Assembly (NCBI GenBank): GCA_007751475.1
Contig: CP036434.1
Location: 1,488,001 to 1,552,000 of the forward strand
Reading direction: 5' to 3'
DNA length: 64,000 nt
Origin: Saltatorellus ferox
GTDB lineage: Bacteria; Planctomycetota; UBA1135; GCA-002686595
Positions within the stretch are counted from its first letter, which is position 1, and the number at the start of each line of letters is the position of its first letter. The notes under the pieces were generated by a model. The model did not search any database, was not told the origin of the DNA, and saw only the letters and a list, made by a program, of their open reading frames with translations. This document shows, in pieces, positions 44,161 to 53,459 of the stretch. A program made the position numbers and the translations under genes.

Positions 44161-45429
44161 ATGTACCTTCAGCCCAAGAACGAATGCGCCGAGTACGCGC
44201 GCCTTTCCCGCCGCGGATTCCTCGGAGCGAGCGCCGCGGGCGCGGCCGCGCTCTGCTCTCCGCGCCTCGCCTTCTCGAACTCCCGCGGATCCGGATCGGC
44301 GCGGCCGACCGTCATCGGACTCTTTCTTCGGGGCGCGATGGACGGGCTCTCGGTGGTCGTGCCGTACGGAGACTCCGATCTCTACGTGCACCGGCCGACG
44401 CTCGCCGTGCCGCCGCCGGGCGCCGCGAGCGGAGCGCTCGATCTCGACGGCTTCTTCGGTCTGAATCCGAACGCAGCGGCGCTGATGCCAGCGTACCAGG
44501 CCGGGACCCTCGGCTTCGTTCACGCGTGTGGCTCGACGGATCCGAGTCGGAGCCACTTCAGCGCGATGCAGTCGATGGAGACCGGCACTCCCGATCACCC
44601 CGGCAGCGGGGAGGTTTCGGGCTGGCTCGCGCGGCATCTGCAGTCGGTGGCGCCCTCGGGATCCGGCGTTCTGCGCGCGATTTCGGTCGATGAGCTTCTG
44701 CCGCGCGTGCTGGCCCTGGCTCCGAGCAGCCTGCCGATCCCCGAGCCCGCGGACTTCCTGTTCCCTGGAGCGGCGGTCAGCGCAGCGGCGCGTCGGGACG
44801 CGCTCGAGGGGGCGTACGCGGCCACGATCCCGCCGCTCGCGCCGGCTGCGGTGAGTTCCCTGGAGGCCATCGACCTCCTCGGGGGCGTCGATTTTGCGGG
44901 CTACGTGCCGGCGAACGGTGCGGTCTACGGGGCGGATCCCTTCAGCCAGGCGATGCGGAGCATCGCGGTGCTGATCAAGGCGGGCATCGGCCTGGAGGTC
45001 GCGCACTACGACTACGGCGGCTGGGATCACCACAGCGCGCAGGGGCCGATCCAGGGAACGCTCGCGGGGATGCTCGCGAGCCTGAGCGAAGGGCTCGCGG
45101 CGCTTCGGCTCGACATGCAGGGTCGCGAGAGCGAGTACGTCCTCTATGCGAAGAGCGAGTTCGGCAGGCGCGCCGCCGAGAACGGCAGCGCGGGAACCGA
45201 CCATGGGAGCGGCGGCATGATGATGGTGATGGGCAAGGGCGTGGTCGGCGGCCAGGTGCATGGGAGCTGGCCCACGCTGCAAGCGGCCGCGCTCGACGAG
45301 GGAGACCTCGCGGTGACGACCGACTATCGCGACGTGCTCGCGGAGATCCTGACGAACGCGGTGGGAGGGACGGACCTGTCCTACGTGTTCAGCGGCCATG
45401 CCCCTACGCCGTTGGGCGTAGTGCTATGA
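44161..45429 (+). CDS. DUF1501 protein with Tat signal
   Basis: This is a 422-residue protein with the ATG at 44161. The N-terminus 'ARLSRRGFLGASAAGAAAL' has the twin-arginine motif (R17, R18), so it is exported folded. The DUF1501 core follows: 'VIGLFLRGAMDGLSVVVPYG', 'AYQAGTLGFVHACGSTDPSR', 'SHFSAMQSMETGTPD', 'GWLARHLQS', 'HYDYGGWDHHSAQ', 'AKSEFGRRAAENGSAGTDHG' and 'MGKGVVGGQVHGSWP'. The fold belongs to the alkaline phosphatase/sulfatase superfamily, and the conserved D/H residues suggest a metal site. Its partner is the DUF1800 protein encoded upstream. The substrate is unknown. Confidence 0.93.
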   Translation: MYLQPKNECAEYARLSRRGFLGASAAGAAALCSPRLAFSNSRGSGSARPTVIGLFLRGAMDGLSVVVPYGDSDLYVHRPTLAVPPPGAASGALDLDGFFGLNPNAAALMPAYQAGTLGFVHACGSTDPSRSHFSAMQSMETGTPDHPGSGEVSGWLARHLQSVAPSGSGVLRAISVDELLPRVLALAPSSLPIPEPADFLFPGAAVSAAARRDALEGAYAATIPPLAPAAVSSLEAIDLLGGVDFAGYVPANGAVYGADPFSQAMRSIAVLIKAGIGLEVAHYDYGGWDHHSAQGPIQGTLAGMLASLSEGLAALRLDMQGRESEYVLYAKSEFGRRAAENGSAGTDHGSGGMMMVMGKGVVGGQVHGSWPTLQAAALDEGDLAVTTDYRDVLAEILTNAVGGTDLSYVFSGHAPTPLGVVL

Positions 45430-45470
45430 AGCATGGGGCGCACATGCCGGCGGGCGAACGTTCGCTCGCT
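45430..45470. other. Tandem hairpins behind the DUF1501 gene
   Basis: GCATG pairs with CATGC, and the perfect 12-bp palindrome GCGAACGTTCGC (45454-45465) follows just behind it. They may end the DUF1800-DUF1501 transcript, though no T-run follows. Confidence 0.35.
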
Positions 45471-45617
45471 AGATATGACCGAACCAGGACCAGGGCGTGG
45501 GCCGTCTTTCATGGCCGAATGACACGACCGTAAGCGGCAAATCGGTGGTGGTCACCTAGGTTGGGTTTCACACGACGGCGCGCTCGGATGCCGTCGAACT
45601 CAATCCCGGAGACTGCC

Positions 45618-47105
45618 ATGAAAGCACCCCTTTTCCTCGCCCTCGGCTTCGGCTGCATGGGGCTCACCCAGGCCGCCGACCTCTTCGTCACCAGCGGCTC
45701 CAGCGTCCAGGCGGCGATCGTCTCCGCCAGCGATGGCGATCGAATCTTGATCGGTCCGGGGACCTACGTCGAGCAGCTCGATCTACTGGGTAAGGCGATC
45801 GAGCTGATCGGGACCGCAGGGCCCGCGTCGACGATCATCGACGCGGATCTCGCGGGGATCGCCGTTCGCATGACGAGCGGGGAAGGTCCGGGTACGGTTC
45901 TCCGCTCCCTCACGGTCACGCGTGGTTCGGGCGGTTTCGGTCCGGGTGGCGTCGTGACGAACGGCACTCCGCTGCTGGAGGACTGCGTGATTCGATCGAA
46001 CGTCGGTCGGCTGGGGGCCGGGGTGAGCGGCAGCCCGACGATGATCCGCTGCCGCATCGAGAACAACGTCAGCAGCCTGAACCACGGCGGCGGCGTTTAC
46101 GGCGCGCCGACCATGATCGACTGCGTCGTGCGCGGTAATCGATGCACCGGCGCACAAGGGGGCGGGCTGTACCTCACGGGCGGAACGGCGAGCCTGAGCG
46201 GCTGCCAGATCCTCTACAACGGGGCGGTTCTCTCCGGGGGACGCGGCGGCGGCATCGCGGTGCACTCCAGTGCGACCGTGACGATCGATCGCTGCGTCAT
46301 CGCAGGGAACCTCGCGTCCGGTTCCAACGCGGGCGCCTACGCGGGCGGCATCTGGGCAACGCCGAGCACCACGATCACGCGCAGCACGATCGCCTTCAAT
46401 CATCTGGGGGCGCCCGCGAACCACGGCGGCGGGATCTACGGTGCGGCGTCGCTCGTGGACTGCATCGTGTACGGCAACGACCTGCCGCAGATGGAAGGCG
46501 GTCCCACGGCGACGTACAGCCTGATCGAAGGGGGCGCGCCTGGCGCGGGCAACATCGACGACCTGCCGATGTTCTGGGACGAGGCGAACCTCGACCTGCA
46601 TCTGATGGCAGGCTCCGCCTGCATCGATACCGGAGACCCGAACAGTCCGCTCGATCCGGACGGGTCGCGCGGCGACATGGGCGCTCTTGCCTTCGACGCC
46701 AGCTACCTCCCGGGCCCCGTCGTCGAGTGCACGGCGGCGATCAACTCGACGGGCCAGGGCGCATCGATGGGCTACTCCGGGTCCTGGAGTCTGGCGGCCA
46801 ACGACCTCGTGCTCCAGACGGTCTCGTGCCCCACGAACTCCTTCGGCATCTACTTCATGGGGGCGGATCCGCTGATGCAGCCCGTCACGCAGGGCTTCCT
46901 CTGCATCAACGGGACGCTCACTCGGCTGCCCGTCAGCCAGGCGACTCCGGCGGGCTTCATGGAGCTGCCGTTCGACCATCAGGCGCTGCCCGCGGGCGGG
47001 CCTGCGCTGCTGGCGGGCTCGACCTGGCGCTTCCAGCTCTGGTACCGGGACTTCGGCTCGCTCTCACGGTTCAGCGACGCGCTGGCCGTCACGTTCGTGG
47101 ACTGA
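45618..47105 (+). CDS. Secreted parallel beta-helix protein with shared C-terminal module
   Basis: This is a 495-residue exported protein. The ATG at 45618 follows GGAGA and opens a signal peptide (MKAPLFLALGFGCMGLTQAA). The beta-helix entry 'SVQAAIVSASDGDRILIGPG' and 'EQLDLLGKAIELIGTAGPAS' is followed by coils such as 'TPLLEDCVIRSNVGRLGAG', 'PTMIDCVVRGNRCTGAQGGG' and 'ATVTIDRCVIAGNLASG'. A late 'GSACIDTGDPNSPLDPDGSR' is the planctomycete-type end of such helices. Residues from about 390 are the shared C-terminal module ('CTAAINSTGQGA', 'NDLVLQTVSCP', 'FGIYFMGA', 'FLCINGT', 'FQLWYRDFG', 'VTFVD'). A terminator hairpin follows at 47148-47187. Confidence 0.88.
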   Translation: MKAPLFLALGFGCMGLTQAADLFVTSGSSVQAAIVSASDGDRILIGPGTYVEQLDLLGKAIELIGTAGPASTIIDADLAGIAVRMTSGEGPGTVLRSLTVTRGSGGFGPGGVVTNGTPLLEDCVIRSNVGRLGAGVSGSPTMIRCRIENNVSSLNHGGGVYGAPTMIDCVVRGNRCTGAQGGGLYLTGGTASLSGCQILYNGAVLSGGRGGGIAVHSSATVTIDRCVIAGNLASGSNAGAYAGGIWATPSTTITRSTIAFNHLGAPANHGGGIYGAASLVDCIVYGNDLPQMEGGPTATYSLIEGGAPGAGNIDDLPMFWDEANLDLHLMAGSACIDTGDPNSPLDPDGSRGDMGALAFDASYLPGPVVECTAAINSTGQGASMGYSGSWSLAANDLVLQTVSCPTNSFGIYFMGADPLMQPVTQGFLCINGTLTRLPVSQATPAGFMELPFDHQALPAGGPALLAGSTWRFQLWYRDFGSLSRFSDALAVTFVD

Positions 47106-47147
47106 TCGCTTCGCGGTCGATTCATGGGGGACGCTCTGGTGATGAGC

Positions 47148-47187
47148 GTGGAGGGGAGTGCCGTCGAGGCTCTCCCCTCTTTTCTTT
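47148..47187 (+). terminator. Rho-independent terminator behind the beta-helix gene
   Basis: GAGGGGAG (47151-47158) pairs with CTCCCCTC (47172-47179), the inner GCC/GGC adds three pairs, and TTTTCTTT follows. It lies 43 bp past the stop of the secreted beta-helix gene and 70 bp before the next start. Confidence 0.8.
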
Positions 47188-47257
47188 AGACCGGCTTGAG
47201 GCCATCCTGCTCTGCTCTTGCCTCTGAATCCGACCTGCACCTGCCTCTCCCTTCTCG

Positions 47258-47968
47258 ATGACGACCCTTTCTTCTGACCTGCGGTGGTACCGCCATCCGG
47301 GTACCGCCCTCGTGGTCGTTGCGCTCGGAGCCCTTGTCTTTTATCTGATCGCGACCGGCGTCGGTCGCGGTCGCTCCGAAGGGCTGGACGAGTCGATTCT
47401 CCTCTGGTTTCGGGCCGCCGGAGACCTGAACGATCCGATCGGGCCGATCTGGGTCGAGGAGGCGATGCGGGATGTCACGGCGCTCGGCGGCCTGACGGTG
47501 TCGGCGATGGCGATCGGGCTTCTCTTCGTGATGGAGCTATTCGTCGGTCGGCGGAAGGCCGCGCTGTATCACTTCGTGGCGATCGCGGTGGGGCTCGCCC
47601 TCACGTTCTACCTCAAGGACTTCTTCCAAAGGCCCAGGCCCGAGCTGGTGCCCCACGAGGCCCGGGTGCTGACCAAGAGCTTCCCCAGCGGGCACGCGGC
47701 CACGGCGGCCCTGACCCATCTGACGATGGGCGCTTTTATCGCGCGGGACTGCGTGCAGCGGCGCTCCAAGGTGCTCGCGATCGCAGCCGCGTTGCTTCTG
47801 TCGGTCTCGGTCGGCATCAGCCGCGTCTACCTGGGCGTTCACTGGCCCACGGATATCTTCGCAGGCTGGGTTCTCGGCGCCTCGTGGGCGTGGGCCGCAT
47901 GGATCATCGAGGGCCATCTCCGTCGGCGTGGAACGCTGGAGCCGCTGCGTTCGAGGGGGGAGTCTTGA
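47258..47968 (+). CDS. PAP2-family membrane phosphatase
   Basis: This is a 236-residue protein with about six membrane helices. All three phosphatase signatures are intact: 'KDFFQRPRP' (K120, R127), 'SFPSGH' (S144-H146), and 'SRVYLGVHWPTD' (R189, H195, D199). These enzymes take phosphate off lipids, such as phosphatidic acid or undecaprenyl diphosphate, at the outer face of the membrane. The stop overlaps the TTG start of the PhoD-like lipoprotein by four bases (TTGA), so the two phosphatases are made together. Confidence 0.94.
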   Translation: MTTLSSDLRWYRHPGTALVVVALGALVFYLIATGVGRGRSEGLDESILLWFRAAGDLNDPIGPIWVEEAMRDVTALGGLTVSAMAIGLLFVMELFVGRRKAALYHFVAIAVGLALTFYLKDFFQRPRPELVPHEARVLTKSFPSGHAATAALTHLTMGAFIARDCVQRRSKVLAIAAALLLSVSVGISRVYLGVHWPTDIFAGWVLGASWAWAAWIIEGHLRRRGTLEPLRSRGES

Positions 47969-49713
47969 GCGCCTTCTCTCGCCGTCTTTCGTTGGCCTGC
48001 CTCGCAGCCGCAAGCCTCGCGAGCTGTTCGCGCACCGTCGTCGATCTTCGGGAGCCGTGGCCGGTGATTGAACCGTCGTATCCGAAGGAGGCCAGCCTCG
48101 ACTACCGCCCGCGGGCGGGAATGGCGCACGTGGCCCTTCCGCGCTTCGACGCCGCGCGCGGCGAGTTCGCGGGGCAGAGTCGCATCTGGATCAAGGGCTC
48201 GGAGGAGCGGTCCAGGGCCCGTATCGATGGGCGCGAGGACGTGGAGCTGGGCCCGCCGTTCTTCACCGCGATCGTCGAGGTCCAGCCGGGGATTCACCGG
48301 GTGAGCTTCGGTGAGGCGGACACCGAGGATATCTCGGTCCTGGCGCCGGCGGCGGACGCGTTGAACGCACCGAAATCGACCGTGATGCTGCTCGGCTACG
48401 GATGCTTCGATCCCTTCGACCTCGACACGTCCGAAGAGCGTCGGGGCGAGGTCTTCGTCAGCCCGGGGGATGGCACCGGCAAGCCAGGGGCCAAGGACGA
48501 CCGCTACCCGCGCTTTGCCGCCATTCGCAGGGTCCTGCAGCTCGTGGCCAAGGGCGGCCTGAAGGGCGTGCCAGGGGCGGACCTGGTGCTGGGGGGAGGG
48601 GACCAGGTCTACGTCGAACCGGTGCATGATCGCTACGGCGAATTCGGGGACAAGCACCCGTTGTCGGCGTGGACGGTGGAAGCGATGCCGCGTCCGCGAC
48701 TGAGTCTTTCGGGTTTCTATCGCTTCCTGGACGTGACCTACCGAGCCTTCTGGTCGTTCGATTCGATGGACGAGGTCTTTCGCACGGTCCCGACGGTGCT
48801 CACCTGGGACGATCATGAGATCCGCGATGGCTGGGGTTCCCAGGGCGATGAACACGTCTACCTCGATACGTTCTACGCGGCTGCACGCGAGGCGTTTCTC
48901 GCGCATCAGTTCGCGCGCGGGCCCATGGGGGAAGACGCGCACCGGGGTGGCTTGCGGGCTTCGTTGCATCAGGCGTTCACTCTGCACGGGATTCCGATCT
49001 TCGTGATGGATCAGCGCAGTGCCCGGGACGTTCACGTCCCGCAGGTCCTCGGATCGGAGCAGACCGATGCCCTCAAGGAATGGCTCCACGGGATCGATCC
49101 CACGGAGCAGCCTGTCTGCGTTGTCGTGTCGCCCCTGCCGATGCTCTATCGGGTGTCCGGCCTGGCCGAGCGCGTGGTGGCCTTCGACGAGGCCAACGTG
49201 GACGACATGCTCGACTCGTGGAACTCCACGGCGAACGAAGCAGAGCTGGACCAACTCATGATCGAGCTCTCCCGCGCCTACGATCGAGGGGTGCGCCCGC
49301 TGCTCATCAGCGGCGATATGCACACGAGCGCGCTCTTGAGCGCGAGGCGCAAGAGAAGCCCGGACGGCCCGTCCGAGGTCTTCGTGCACGAGATGGTCGT
49401 GTCAGGTCTCGCGAGCGTCGTCGACGAGTCGAGCTGGAAGTTCGAGCTGGCGAAGGAGAACAGCCTCACCGGCGGCGACGTCGAGGTCGGCGACGAACTC
49501 ATGAACTTCGAAATCGGCCTCTCGCGACCGGTTCCGAACTTCGGCGGTCTGGAGATCCGAGACGGACGAGTCCACGCGCACGTGTTCCAGGCCCAGGATG
49601 AAGGCGTGGTGCACTTCCGCGTGCCATTGGGCTACGGCCTGAACGTCGAGCCGCTCAGCGAACGGGTCGAGGCCGGTCGCGAAGTGTTCGATGCCTCCAC
49701 TTTCCCACGCTGA
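47965..49713 (+). CDS. PhoD-like phosphatase lipoprotein
   Basis: This is a 582-residue protein with a TTG start at 47965 behind a GGGGGGAG ribosome binding site; the four-base overlap with the PAP2 gene supports this start. The lipoprotein signal ends 'CLAAASLASCSRT' (C21). The metallophosphatase motifs of the PhoD/alkaline phosphatase D group are visible: 'LVLGGGDQVYVEP' (about 205-217), 'LTWDDHEIRDGWGS' (about 280-293), 'SPLPMLYR' and 'LLISGDMHTSALL' (about 446-458). It should remove phosphate from phosphodiesters or phospholipids outside the cytoplasm. The first 150 residues have no recognised domain. The pairing with PAP2 suggests phosphate scavenging or lipid turnover. Confidence 0.88.
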   Translation: MSAFSRRLSLACLAAASLASCSRTVVDLREPWPVIEPSYPKEASLDYRPRAGMAHVALPRFDAARGEFAGQSRIWIKGSEERSRARIDGREDVELGPPFFTAIVEVQPGIHRVSFGEADTEDISVLAPAADALNAPKSTVMLLGYGCFDPFDLDTSEERRGEVFVSPGDGTGKPGAKDDRYPRFAAIRRVLQLVAKGGLKGVPGADLVLGGGDQVYVEPVHDRYGEFGDKHPLSAWTVEAMPRPRLSLSGFYRFLDVTYRAFWSFDSMDEVFRTVPTVLTWDDHEIRDGWGSQGDEHVYLDTFYAAAREAFLAHQFARGPMGEDAHRGGLRASLHQAFTLHGIPIFVMDQRSARDVHVPQVLGSEQTDALKEWLHGIDPTEQPVCVVVSPLPMLYRVSGLAERVVAFDEANVDDMLDSWNSTANEAELDQLMIELSRAYDRGVRPLLISGDMHTSALLSARRKRSPDGPSEVFVHEMVVSGLASVVDESSWKFELAKENSLTGGDVEVGDELMNFEIGLSRPVPNFGGLEIRDGRVHAHVFQAQDEGVVHFRVPLGYGLNVEPLSERVEAGREVFDASTFPR

Positions 49714-49787
49714 GCGCGTTCTGCTCGGAGTCTTCCGCTGCGCGGACGTTCGCCGTCGGAGTCCCGCTTCTCGTAACACAGAGGAAA

Positions 49788-51407
49788 TCAGGACGACGAG
49801 CCCGCGGCGATCGTCGCCTTGTTCTGCTCGTAGGTCTCGGGCTGGAGCTGGGCGTATTCCTCGGAGAGGTTCTCCTGGGTCTGGCCCGTCGCTCGCACGT
49901 AGAGGTCGAACAGCTTTTGCTCCACGGGGAACGTGTACTTGCCCGCCTGGAGACGCTTGCCCGCCATCTTGGAGAGGGCCTTGCGCATCCACATCGGGCC
50001 CTCCTGCACGTGCATGTCGTAGATCGCCGCCGTGTTGTTGTAGCGGGCCCACGTGTTGCGGATCGACTCCGGCAGCGGCGTGTTGTGCGAGTTGTACTTG
50101 TACTCGAAGCAGCCGCCCCAGTCCTCGAAGGTCGTGGGGGCCTTGTAGCCGTCCTTGACCGCCTGATCGAAGTCCGCCGTGCCCGGGATCGGACGGAACG
50201 GATAGACGTCCGAGCCCGCTTCGGGGTAGAGGTACTTCAGGTGCGCCGCCTGCTTCAGCGTCGCCGCCATCGACTCCTCGGTCTCGCCGGGGTAGCCGAT
50301 GATCCAGAACGTACCCGGCGTGATCTTGCGCTTGACGAGCTTGCCGACCGCGATCGGGATGTTGTCGATCCCGATATGCTTCTTGATGCGGTCCTGCATC
50401 TCCTTGGTGCCGGTCTCGGCGCCGAGCCAGAGCAGGTGGCACTTCGACTCCTCGAGCAGATCGAGGGTCGACTCCTTGTACCGCATGATCGTCTCGATCT
50501 CGATCGTGCCGTTCCAGTGGATCGGCACCTTCAGATCGATGAGGCCTTCGCAGTACTCCTTCGTGCGCTTCTCGGCGACGCCGAAGTTGGCGTCCTGGAA
50601 GCGGAGCACGTCGAAGCCGAAGCGCTGCTGGAGTTCGGCGGTTTGCTCGGCCAGCTCGCGGCCCGAGATCGCCTTCCACCGGCGGCCCGTCAGCTGCGGC
50701 GAGCAGCAGAACGTGCACGGCTCGGGGCAGCCGAAGCTGGAGAACATGCTGAAGCCCTTGGGCGGGTTGTCCGGCGTCCACTTGCCCGGCAGCGGGAAGC
50801 GGTGGCGGACCTTCATGTTGCCCGACGGCGCGAGCTGGAGCGCGACGTAGCGGTCGTACTCCAGGAGGTGCCACGGGACCGGCTCGAACTTGTCGAAGCC
50901 CACGACCGCGCGGTGCGGCGTGTAGTGGGCCTTGCCGTCCTTGTTGATCGCGAGGCCGGGGACGTTCTCGAGGCTCTCGCCGGCGGCGAGGGCGTTGCAG
51001 ACGTCCCGGAACGTGAGTTCCCCCTGGCCGATGCCGACGGCGTCCGCGATGCCGTGCTCGATGTACATCTCGGGCGTCACGCTGGGGAACCAGCCGCCCC
51101 AGATGATGGGCAGGTTCGGGTGCTTCTCGCGCACCATCTTCGCCGCCACGTAGCCGTCGTAGACCTGGTACCCGAGGATGCAGGACGAGGCGAAGAGCAG
51201 CGCGCCCTCGCAGGCCTCATCGATCTTCCGGAGGTAATCCGGCTCGATCATGGCGTCGATCATCACGACCTCGAACCCGTCTGCGACGGGGCCCGAGGCG
51301 ATCTGAAGAAGTTCGAGCGGCAGGAGGTCCGCGCTGAACCGCTCACCGCGCGACGGATCGGCGCGGTGCGGAAGGAACAGGACGATCTTTTGCTTGCGCT
51401 GGATCAT
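49788..51407 (-). CDS. B12-binding-domain radical SAM protein (tandem paralogue 2)
   Basis: This is a 539-residue protein with the ATG at 51407. The N-terminal 150 residues are a cobalamin-binding-like Rossmann domain ('DLLPLELLQIASGPVADGFE', 'VVMIDAMI', 'NLPIIWGGWFPSVTPEMYIE', 'ADAVGIGQGELTFRDV') without the DxHxxG motif. The radical SAM site is 'FGCPEPCTFCCSP' with C227, C231 and C234, a normal CxxxCxxC cluster motif. Later motifs are 'FQDANFGVAEKRTKEYCEGL', 'LGAETGTKEMQDRIKKH' and 'IIGYPGETEESMAATLKQAA'. It belongs to the large BchE/HpnJ-like group that methylates or remodels unreactive carbons. The next gene upstream encodes a close paralogue. The substrate is unknown. Confidence 0.93.
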   Translation of the reverse strand: MIQRKQKIVLFLPHRADPSRGERFSADLLPLELLQIASGPVADGFEVVMIDAMIEPDYLRKIDEACEGALLFASSCILGYQVYDGYVAAKMVREKHPNLPIIWGGWFPSVTPEMYIEHGIADAVGIGQGELTFRDVCNALAAGESLENVPGLAINKDGKAHYTPHRAVVGFDKFEPVPWHLLEYDRYVALQLAPSGNMKVRHRFPLPGKWTPDNPPKGFSMFSSFGCPEPCTFCCSPQLTGRRWKAISGRELAEQTAELQQRFGFDVLRFQDANFGVAEKRTKEYCEGLIDLKVPIHWNGTIEIETIMRYKESTLDLLEESKCHLLWLGAETGTKEMQDRIKKHIGIDNIPIAVGKLVKRKITPGTFWIIGYPGETEESMAATLKQAAHLKYLYPEAGSDVYPFRPIPGTADFDQAVKDGYKAPTTFEDWGGCFEYKYNSHNTPLPESIRNTWARYNNTAAIYDMHVQEGPMWMRKALSKMAGKRLQAGKYTFPVEQKLFDLYVRATGQTQENLSEEYAQLQPETYEQNKATIAAGSSS

Positions 51408-51457
51408 GGAATGGACGGTGGAAGCGATGATGGGGGACGCGGCAAGAACGGTGCGGC

Positions 51458-53092
51458 TCAGGCACTCGGACGGGAGTACACAGGAGCGCTCGTGGTGACG
51501 CCCGCGGTCTGGTCGATGCCCGGATGCATGACCTCGTGGGCCGCTTTCCCGAGTTTGTCGGCCCTCGTTTGTTTGGTGAGCTTGACGTAGGCGTGGAACG
51601 CCTTGTGCTCGATCGGGAAGCCGTAGCGCCCGCTCTTGAGGCGCCACGCGGAGACCTTCTTCAGGACCGCGCGGAACCACTCCGCGCCCTCCATGGCAAG
51701 GCCGTCGTAGAACGTCGAGGCGACGCCGTAGCGCTTCCAGGTCCGAAGGACGTCCTCGGGGATCTGGATGTCGTCGAACTCCTCGCGGTACTCGAGGCAG
51801 CCGCCCCATTCTTCGAGGGTGCGCGGCGCCTGGTAGCCGAGGCGCACGGCCTTGTCGAAGTCCTCGGTGCCCGGAATCGGGCGGAACGGGAAGACGTCCG
51901 ACGCGGCGCGCGGGAACTTGAGCTTCATCTCGGCCGCGCGCTTGATCGTCGCGAACATCGACTCCTCGGTCTCACCGGGGTAGCCGATGATCCACGAGCA
52001 GCCGGTCGTGATGCCGCGGTCGTACATCGCCTTGAGGCTCGTCTCGAAGTGATCGGTATCGATGTTCTTCTTGATGACGGCCTGCTGCTCTTCCGAGCCG
52101 GCCTCGGCGCCGAGGCTGACCATGTGGCACTTGGACTGCTGGAGCTTGTCCAGCGACTCCTTCTTGTAGCGCGCGATGGTCTCGATCTCGTAGCAGCCCG
52201 ACCACCAGAACGGTGAGCCCGCTTCGATGAGCGTGTCCGTGAACTCGTTGGACCGCTTCTCTGCCACGCCGAAGTTGGCATCCTGGAAGCGCATCACGTT
52301 GAAGTTGAAGCGGTCGTGCAGCTCGAGCAGGCGCTCGGCGAGGTCCTTGCCGCCGATCGCCTTCCAGCGCCGGCCGGTCACCATCGGCGAGCAGCAGAAC
52401 GTGCAGGGCTCGGGGCAGCCGAAGCTGGAGAAATAGCTGAAGCCGCGCACCGGCGTACCCGCGGGCATGTCCCACGGATCCGGATACTTGTGCCGCATCT
52501 TCCACGGCCCGGCGTTCTGCTGGCGCTCGACGTACTGCTCGAAGTCGATCAGGTGCCAGGGCGCGTCGGGGAACTTGTCGAAGCCGACGACCGGACGATG
52601 CTCGGTGTAGAGGATCTTCCCCTCTTTCTCGATCACGAGGCCCGGGACCTTCTCGAGGTCCTCGCCCGCGTCGATCGCGTGCACGACGTCGCGGAAGGTG
52701 AGTTCACCCTGGCCGAGGCCGACCGCGTCCGCGATCCCTTCCTGGAAGTAGAGCTCCGGCGCCACGCTCGGGAACCAGCCGCCCCAGATGATGGGGAGGT
52801 CCGGGAACTTCTGGCGCACGGCCTTGGCCACGCGCGCACCATGGGCGACCTGGAAGCCGAGGATGCAGGACGACGCGTAGAGCAGAGCGCCGTCGCACGC
52901 CTCCATGATCCGCTTCATGTAGTCGTCGTGCACCATCGCATCGATGATCACGACCTCGTAGCCCTCTTCGACCGGCCAGGCGGCGATCTGGAGGAGTTCC
53001 AGGGGCAGCAGGTCGGCGGCCACGCGTACCCCCTCGTCGGGATCGGCCCGATGGGGCATGAAGAGGACGATGCGTTTCTTGCGCTGGATCAT
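51458..53092 (-). CDS. B12-binding-domain radical SAM protein (tandem paralogue 1)
   Basis: This is a 544-residue protein with the ATG at 53092; both paralogues then start MIQRK. They align along their whole length, for example 'DLLPLELLQIA', 'LPIIWGGWFPSV', 'GQGELTFRDV', 'FGCPEPCTFCCSP' (C226, C230, C233) and 'IIGYPGETEESM', and are probably more than 50% identical. They differ in the central part around residues 190-215 and at the C-terminus, which suggests different substrates rather than a redundant copy. The first gene of the pair is this one, with 50 bp to the second. A joint two-step conversion is possible but inferred. Confidence 0.93.
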   Translation of the reverse strand: MIQRKKRIVLFMPHRADPDEGVRVAADLLPLELLQIAAWPVEEGYEVVIIDAMVHDDYMKRIMEACDGALLYASSCILGFQVAHGARVAKAVRQKFPDLPIIWGGWFPSVAPELYFQEGIADAVGLGQGELTFRDVVHAIDAGEDLEKVPGLVIEKEGKILYTEHRPVVGFDKFPDAPWHLIDFEQYVERQQNAGPWKMRHKYPDPWDMPAGTPVRGFSYFSSFGCPEPCTFCCSPMVTGRRWKAIGGKDLAERLLELHDRFNFNVMRFQDANFGVAEKRSNEFTDTLIEAGSPFWWSGCYEIETIARYKKESLDKLQQSKCHMVSLGAEAGSEEQQAVIKKNIDTDHFETSLKAMYDRGITTGCSWIIGYPGETEESMFATIKRAAEMKLKFPRAASDVFPFRPIPGTEDFDKAVRLGYQAPRTLEEWGGCLEYREEFDDIQIPEDVLRTWKRYGVASTFYDGLAMEGAEWFRAVLKKVSAWRLKSGRYGFPIEHKAFHAYVKLTKQTRADKLGKAAHEVMHPGIDQTAGVTTSAPVYSRPSA

Positions 53093-53459
53093 GGCTATAA
53101 AGGGGACGCGGGGGGCGAAGCGGACCCTTCCCTCTTGGATCGGCTCATGCATGGGTGCGAGCGTCAATCCATTCAGTTGATCCCAACTTCGAATCTCGAC
53201 CCTGCCCACGTCGAGCCAGAATCTTGGCTCGCCCTGCCCCTAAAGATACCCGGTTGCCGCGCCAGGGGGGAGTGATCTTGAGCGGGCCCGAATCGCCTTG
53301 ACGGCGGCCGACGCGCGATTGGCAGCGGTCGGCTGACGCGGGCCCCGCTCCGGGGCGAATCCAGGGCCGGCTACGGCACCCAGTGTCCCGATACCCAGTG
53401 TCCCGATGTGAAGATTCTCTTGGGTCCCAATGAGGGACCCGAGAGGTCCCCGCGACGCC
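53093..53459. promoter_or_regulatory. Intergenic region, 367 bp, upstream of the radical SAM pair
   Basis: It lies between the stop of the minus-strand peptidase-like gene (53460) and the start of the first radical SAM gene (53092), so it ends one transcript and starts the next. It contains a perfect 15-bp tandem duplication (ACCCAGTGTCCCGAT at 53378-53392 and 53393-53407) and a perfect 7-bp hairpin GGGTCCC-AATGA-GGGACCC (53422-53440). A GC-rich stretch from 53260 to 53370 has several GGCC-type inverted repeats. No T-run marks a classical terminator, and I see no gene here. Confidence 0.5.

Noticed and set aside
49917..51590. 557-residue plus-strand frame opposite the radical SAM gene
   Set aside because: It is a shadow of a conserved gene with an intact CxxxCxxC motif and is Arg/Leu/Val-rich without domains.
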